Part shown: piece after piece, positions 21,308-25,559 of the stretch
Position numbering within the stretch: the first letter of the stretch is position 1
How the letters are laid out: each line of letters begins with the position of its first letter
IMG/VR virus record: IMGVR_UViG_3300035145_002391
Coordinates: 1 to 25,559 of that record
Source of the DNA: a virus
Direction: 5' to 3' (one strand)
DNA length: 25,559 nucleotides
Program-made: the position numbers and the translations under genes
Notes under the pieces: generated by a model
Database searches by the model: none
Told to the model about the DNA's origin: nothing
What the model saw: only the letters and a program-made list of their open reading frames with translations

Positions 21308-24130
21308 ATGGCTAATTATTGGACAAAAAATTCAGGTGATACAATACTAACTTTAAACGAGCAAGTAACTATTGCTCCGTTTACACTTCCTTTATCTGAA
21401 ACACAAGCAACTGTAACACTAATAAGTGGAAGTTTACCTGCAGGAATATATCTTGATGGTATACAATTAAAAGGCACTCCAAGAGAAGTTGCAAGAGATA
21501 CTATATCTACTTTTGTATTAAGAGCAACATTTAATAATGAGATAAGTGATAGGACCTACAAAATAAAAGTACAAGGTCCAGATGCTCCTCAATGGGTTAC
21601 ACCAGAGGACTTACTTGCGGCTGGTAACAACAATACGTATTTTATACTTGATAGTGCTCCTATAGATTTCCAATTAGAAGTTTTAGACACTGATGTAGAA
21701 GCAGGACAAACAATAGAATATTTTTTAGGTAGCAAAGCAGGAGAATTACCTCCAGGCATTCAACTAACAAAAGACGGTAGACTTGTTGGCGTTGTAGATC
21801 CTATTAGAGCAATTGATCTTGCTAGTGAAAGTGGCAGATATGATGAAGATTATGTAGGATTAGATCAAGATTTGCAAACAGGATACGACTGGAGTGTACC
21901 TGATAATAATGGTTTTGATAGTTTTTATTACGATACAACAATTTACGATTTATCAACTCCTACACGCAGTCCAAAAAAATTAAATAGATATTACCAATTT
22001 ACTGTTACAGCAAGTGATGGTGATACAACTGCTGAGCGAACATTTAGATTATATGTAGTAGGAGACGATTTCCTAAGAGCAGATAACACTATTATGGTTG
22101 TTGGTTCAGGAACATTTACCGCAGACATTACACACATTAGAGTTCCTATTTGGTTGACACCAAGTGATTTTGGTTTTAGAAGGGCTAACAATTACGTAAC
22201 TCTTGTATTAGATGTTATTGATCCAAACACATTAAGTGGTGTATTAAGTTACTATTTGAAAGCAACCAACGATGACGGCTCTCCAAGCATACTGCCTCCT
22301 GGATTATCATTAGACACAACAAGTGGAGAAATAGCAGGTAGAGTTCCTTATCAACCAGCTATAACAAAAGAATATAAATTTACTGTTGCCGCTCAACGTA
22401 TAGGTTACGATGCAGATAGGATTCAATTATTAAAATATGCATACGAAGGAACAGCGGCAGGACTAAGCCAATTAAAGGTTAATAAATTCGATCCTGATTA
22501 TGTTAGTCAAGTTCCTGGCAGAGAATTCACATACGCAGGAAGAACATATACTGTCAACAATGTTTTAACTAAGCAAAGCACAGATTATGATATATTAAAT
22601 TTAACAACTGTGTTGATTGATTCAATTCCTAAAGCTACAAGTATTGATTTAGGAACTATTACAGCAGTTGAAGAAGAAGTTGCTCTAAGTTCAAAAACAT
22701 TTACGATAAAATTATTAGGTGAAGTTGATAGTACGATTGCTTGGGTAACTCCCAAAGATCTAGGAGATTTCAGTGCAAACTATATTAGCACATTAAGTTT
22801 AAAAGCTACAACAACTGTACCAAACGGAGCATTGTTCTATACTATAAAATCAGGTACTCTGCCTCCAGGATTAACATTAGCTTTAGATGGTGAAATAATT
22901 GGTAAGGTTCGAAGTTTTGGATCTTCTGATATACCAGGACTGACTGTGTTTGATTCGCAACAAACAAAATTTGATCAAAATGAAACCAGGCTTGATAGAA
23001 CTTTTACTTTCACTGCTACTGCACAAGACAAATTTGGATTTAGTGCAATTGACAGACAGTTTACAATAACACTATCAGACCCTGATGATAAACTTTACAG
23101 CAATCTGTATATGTCACCTCTAATGACTAGCAGTAAAAGAAAACAATTTAATGATCTAATAAATGATAGCGAAATCTTTGCCCCTGAACTTTTATACAGA
23201 CCAAATGATCCTAACTTTGGATTACAAACTAAAATTAAAATGTTATTATATCCTGGCATAGAAACAAAAGATATCAGTAACTATGTAGGTGCATTATCTA
23301 AAAACGCCAAAAGAAAAAGATTGACATTTGGAGCAGTAAAAACAGCCGTAGCCAAAACTCCAGGAACAAATGATGTAGTTTATGAAGTTGTATACTTAGA
23401 AGTTAAAGACAAACAACAAAGTAACACACAACAAAAAACTAAAAAACAAATTACAATAAAGAACAAAGAAAAAGTTTTAATTAACAGTTCTAAGTATGAT
23501 TATCAAGATGATAGTTATGATGCAGAATTGTCTTCTCTGCCGTATACATCTAGAGAAGACGGAAAATCAAAAATTATATTTGCAGATAATTTAAATATTA
23601 CAACTAGAGAAAACGTATTCCTCAAAGAAATTAATGTAACAACAAATGAAATACCACAACAGGTATCTGATACAATACATATAGAAAAACGTGACGGATC
23701 CTCAGCAAGTTTACCATTTACACCAGGAGTGCTAAAAAGTCGAAAATTACGACCTACTCCTGAAAATACAATAACAGTAGATCTAAATGCTTTGACTGTT
23801 GACGGCTTATATGATACAACAAGATATAACAGCAGTTTGACTCATATTAGGGATAATATTAGAGCAATAGGTGAAACTGAAAAGAACTTTATGCCTTTGT
23901 GGATGCAAAGTAGTCAAGAAGGTCAAATTGCCCAGTTAGGCTTAGTAAATGCGATTCCTCTCTGTTATTGTAAGCCAGGAACTAGCAAAAACATTGCAAA
24001 TCTAATTAATTTAAGAAATATAGACTTTACTACATATGACTTAGACATAGATAGGGTAATAATAGATTCGACTACAGGACAATCTAACGAACAATACATT
24101 GTATTCGCAAACTATGAATACAACGTATAA
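21308..24130 (+). CDS. Virion structural protein with four Ig-like repeats (940 aa)
   Basis: About 590 N-terminal residues consist of four repeated modules. Each ends in an Ig-like (He_PIG type) signature, L-P-[AP]-G-[IL]-x-L ... G-x-[IL]-x-G-x-[VP]: near 43-57, 147-163, 329-346 and 518-534. Three modules begin with W-[VL]-T-P-x-D-[LF] (96-102, 282-288, 479-485). These modules often bind carbohydrate or act as spacers. The C-terminal 350 residues are charged and less repetitive (MSPLMTSSKRKQFNDLIND, ELLYRPNDPNFG) and look like the conserved baseplate-attached part. Function by analogy: baseplate or fibre-base protein. The late promoter and SD fix the start. Confidence 0.8.
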   Translation: MANYWTKNSGDTILTLNEQVTIAPFTLPLSETQATVTLISGSLPAGIYLDGIQLKGTPREVARDTISTFVLRATFNNEISDRTYKIKVQGPDAPQWVTPEDLLAAGNNNTYFILDSAPIDFQLEVLDTDVEAGQTIEYFLGSKAGELPPGIQLTKDGRLVGVVDPIRAIDLASESGRYDEDYVGLDQDLQTGYDWSVPDNNGFDSFYYDTTIYDLSTPTRSPKKLNRYYQFTVTASDGDTTAERTFRLYVVGDDFLRADNTIMVVGSGTFTADITHIRVPIWLTPSDFGFRRANNYVTLVLDVIDPNTLSGVLSYYLKATNDDGSPSILPPGLSLDTTSGEIAGRVPYQPAITKEYKFTVAAQRIGYDADRIQLLKYAYEGTAAGLSQLKVNKFDPDYVSQVPGREFTYAGRTYTVNNVLTKQSTDYDILNLTTVLIDSIPKATSIDLGTITAVEEEVALSSKTFTIKLLGEVDSTIAWVTPKDLGDFSANYISTLSLKATTTVPNGALFYTIKSGTLPPGLTLALDGEIIGKVRSFGSSDIPGLTVFDSQQTKFDQNETRLDRTFTFTATAQDKFGFSAIDRQFTITLSDPDDKLYSNLYMSPLMTSSKRKQFNDLINDSEIFAPELLYRPNDPNFGLQTKIKMLLYPGIETKDISNYVGALSKNAKRKRLTFGAVKTAVAKTPGTNDVVYEVVYLEVKDKQQSNTQQKTKKQITIKNKEKVLINSSKYDYQDDSYDAELSSLPYTSREDGKSKIIFADNLNITTRENVFLKEINVTTNEIPQQVSDTIHIEKRDGSSASLPFTPGVLKSRKLRPTPENTITVDLNALTVDGLYDTTRYNSSLTHIRDNIRAIGETEKNFMPLWMQSSQEGQIAQLGLVNAIPLCYCKPGTSKNIANLINLRNIDFTTYDLDIDRVIIDSTTGQSNEQYIVFANYEYNV

Positions 24131-24134
24131 CTAT

Positions 24135-24142
24135 GATAAATA
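24135..24142 (+). promoter_or_regulatory. Late promoter box GATAAATA (185-aa gene)
   Basis: Seven of eight bases match T4 late TATAAATA. It is 20 bases before the ATG at 24163, with a strong GCAGGAG SD (24148-24153) between. Confidence 0.6.
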
Positions 24143-24162
24143 TATTGCAGGAGAAATAAAAT

Positions 24163-24720
24163 ATGGCCAGTACAATTATTACAACAGGGTTTAATGCAGA
24201 ATACCCAGTTGCAGGGCAAGATAACGATAGCCAAGGGTTTCGTACTAATTTTTCAGTAACGAAAACAGGGCTAGAAACAGCTCGCGACGAAATTACAGCA
24301 TTACAAGATAACACAGCAAAACTGAATGCAAATAATGACTTTAACGGCAGTGTTATAAGCGAAGCAGAATTTCTTAAAAATACAGAAACAGTTTATGCAT
24401 ACGGAAATGTTACAGCAAGCCAGAATATAAGTTGGGAATTTGGCCATTACCAAACTATTCAAGTTGGCGCAGATGTAACATTAACTCTTGCAGATTTTCC
24501 TAGCAGTGCAAAATTAGGAAAAATGAGATTACAAATTACAAGTGATGGAAATAACAGAACAATTATATGGGCGGCAGCTGGTGGAGGATCATTTAAAACT
24601 GATTCAACATGGCCTGCATCGTTTGTTGTATCTAGTCAAACTAATCCAATAATTGTTGATTTTTGGACTATCAATGATGGTATCACTGTATTTGCAAAAT
24701 ATCATGGTGTGTTTGATTAA
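24163..24720 (+). CDS. Structural protein (185 aa), tail fibre or baseplate type
   Basis: SD GCAGGAG and the late promoter fix the start. The N-terminus includes PVAGQDNDSQGFRTNFSVTK, which resembles a variant of the N-D-x-x-x-G-[FI]-R-x-[NAS]-F motif at the N-terminus of the 9535 and 20580 proteins. The rest is beta-rich, with QNISWEFGHYQTIQVGADVTLTL in part and aromatic residues near the end (IVDFWTINDG). Likely a short fibre or collar. The stop overlaps the next ATG (TAATG). Confidence 0.75.
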   Translation: MASTIITTGFNAEYPVAGQDNDSQGFRTNFSVTKTGLETARDEITALQDNTAKLNANNDFNGSVISEAEFLKNTETVYAYGNVTASQNISWEFGHYQTIQVGADVTLTLADFPSSAKLGKMRLQITSDGNNRTIIWAAAGGGSFKTDSTWPASFVVSSQTNPIIVDFWTINDGITVFAKYHGVFD

Positions 24721-24953
24721 TGTTTAATCCTTTAGTGGATAGTTTTGAAGATCTTTCAGATGCTGAAATAGAAAATAAAGTCCAAGAGCTATCCCGCAAA
24801 TATTTTCTTGCTAAAAATCCTGCACTACAAGAGCAAGTTGGTGCTGTACTAAACATGTTTCGTGAAGAAGCAAAAGCAAGAAGAGCCAAAAGTTTAACAC
24901 AAAACAATAATAACGACGATAATTCTCTTGACAATCTTATTAACATCAGTTAA
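24720..24953 (+). CDS. Small acidic helical protein (77 aa)
   Basis: Starts in a TAATG overlap with the upstream gene and is thus probably translated by reinitiation. Mostly helical and charged (DSFEDLSDAEIENKVQELSRK, in part), then a short disordered Asn/Asp run (QNNNNDDNS). No cysteine, membrane segment or catalytic motif. It contains the promoter of the next gene at its 3' end. I do not recognise a function; virion assembly or regulation are both possible. Confidence 0.7.
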   Translation: MFNPLVDSFEDLSDAEIENKVQELSRKYFLAKNPALQEQVGAVLNMFREEAKARRAKSLTQNNNNDDNSLDNLINIS

Positions 24954-24956
24954 TAT
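24928..24956 (+). promoter_or_regulatory. Sigma70 promoter with +1 at an ATG (DnaE-like gene)
   Basis: TTGACA (24928-24933), 17-bp spacer, TAATAT (24951-24956). Counting seven bases on gives +1 at 24963, which is the A of the ORF's ATG. No SD is present upstream. The layout is the same as at the UvdE gene. Confidence 0.7.
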
Positions 24957-24962
24957 ACACAT

Positions 24963-25484
24963 ATGCTTATGAAAACAGACTCTTTAGGTATACCCAGATT
25001 TTCTAATCAGGATTTGATTGATATGATCTATTCTGGACATGCAGATAAATGTCATGTGGTTCTGTGTGATCCAAGTGATGACGTAGATAAATTTAACAGT
25101 GCAATGCAAGAGCAAGGTTTGACTCCATTGCAAAAGTATATTCCATTAGATGTAGATCAAAAGACTTTTGACGGTGTATGTCAAAGTGAATGGTTTATGC
25201 CTGACGAATACAAGAACATGGACATTTCAGAATATTTACAAAGTAAATGTAAAACACAAGAAGAACTTACACGTTATTTTGAAGAATATGCAGAGTTTAA
25301 CAAACGAGGTATGCTACCGCTATTACGCTATATGGTTTATCTTGTGGACTTTATGCGTGAAAACGATATTGTATGGGGTGTAGGTCGTGGGTCAAGTGTA
25401 GCAAGTTATGTGTTGTATTTGATCGGTGTACATCGTATAAATTCAATCCAATATGGCCTGGATTGGAGAGAGTTCTTAAGATAA
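24963..25484 (+). CDS. DnaE-like fragment (C-family polymerase palm segment), 173 aa
   Basis: Residues 139-155 (GVGRGSSVASYVLYLIG) match the G-x-G-R-G-S-x-x-x-S-x-V-x-Y-x-L-G segment of bacterial DNA polymerase III alpha subunits, and the next residues INSIQYGLDWREFLR fit the D-P-L-x-Y-x-L-x-F-E-R-F-L continuation. In DnaE the catalytic PDIDxDF aspartates come next, but here the protein stops. No PHP motif is visible in the N-terminal 110 residues. So it keeps a nucleotide-binding loop but no polymerase active site. It may have a structural or regulatory role, for example binding host polymerase parts. The start at 24963 is the predicted +1; ATG 24969 is an alternative. Confidence 0.7.
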   Translation: MLMKTDSLGIPRFSNQDLIDMIYSGHADKCHVVLCDPSDDVDKFNSAMQEQGLTPLQKYIPLDVDQKTFDGVCQSEWFMPDEYKNMDISEYLQSKCKTQEELTRYFEEYAEFNKRGMLPLLRYMVYLVDFMRENDIVWGVGRGSSVASYVLYLIGVHRINSIQYGLDWREFLR

Positions 25485-25508
25485 GTAACATAAACAGGAG
25501 GTATAATT

Positions 25509-25559
25509 ATGCCAATGAAACAAACAGGACGTAAAGTCTATAAAAGTGCAAACGGAAAA
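25509..25559 (+). CDS. Start of a hypothetical gene, cut by the window end
   Basis: ATG 25509 follows a strong SD, CAGGAGG (25494-25501 region), at good distance and leads an open frame to the end of the window: MPMKQTGRKVYKSANGK. The basic N-terminus is visible, but the fragment is too short to identify. It follows the DnaE-like gene after 24 bases and may be in the same transcript. Confidence 0.6.
   Translation, partial: MPMKQTGRKVYKSANGK

Noticed and set aside
1-25559. CRISPR arrays, insertion sequences, integrase or attachment sites
   Set aside because: No regularly spaced direct repeats, no transposase or integrase motifs and no obvious direct repeats at the tRNA genes were seen.

Overview
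This AT-rich window looks like part of the genome of a T4-like marine myovirus (tailed phage). Three things support this: a T4 gp30-type ATP-dependent DNA ligase, a long block of tail-fibre and baseplate-type structural genes, and repeated copies of an NATAAATA box in front of late genes that matches the T4 late promoter TATAAATA. Most small genes are tightly packed, with TAATG stop/start overlaps. The separate non-late promoters are near-consensus sigma70 type (TTGACA, 16-17 bp, TATAAT-like), which suggests a proteobacterial host. A SAR11-like or other marine alphaproteobacterial host is plausible but is not shown by the sequence.

Region 1 (1-746): the 3' end of a class II synthetase-like gene (asparaginyl-tRNA synthetase/AsnA type) is followed by three tRNA genes with encoded CCA. 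The first is unusual: a leucine-type body with a long variable arm but anticodon GUU (Asn). Next come a promoter, a 15-codon leader peptide MIKTIRTNINCWPPG, an intrinsic terminator with a competing antiterminator, and, directly after the terminator's T-tract, tRNA-Trp and tRNA-Cys. The leader codons Asn, Asn, Cys, Trp match the identities of the three tRNAs. This looks like a transcription attenuator that controls tRNA genes, and it is the most interesting item here.

Region 2 (747-5810): DNA ligase, two very small genes, a 430-residue unknown basic protein with its own consensus promoter, a tail-fibre-like protein, a small two-helix membrane protein and a Rossmann-like protein of unknown function.

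Region 3 (5811-9454): a QueD-like pterin synthase paralogue, a GT-A type glycosyltransferase, a UvdE-type UV damage endonuclease, three small proteins, an A-type Fe-S carrier and a zinc-ribbon protein on the minus strand.

Region 4 (9535-24720): the late structural block. It contains a 2728-residue giant protein, a 49-residue protein, a fibre, a subtilisin-like protease with an intact triad, a small structural protein, a 940-residue protein with Ig-like repeats and a 185-residue structural protein. Two or three of these share an N-terminal motif that may be a docking domain.

Region 5 (24720-25559): a small conserved-looking protein, a short DnaE-like fragment that stops where the catalytic aspartates would begin, and the start of one more gene. 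Two genes here and upstream (the DnaE-like fragment and UvdE) have promoters whose predicted +1 is exactly the A of an ATG, so their transcripts may be leaderless.
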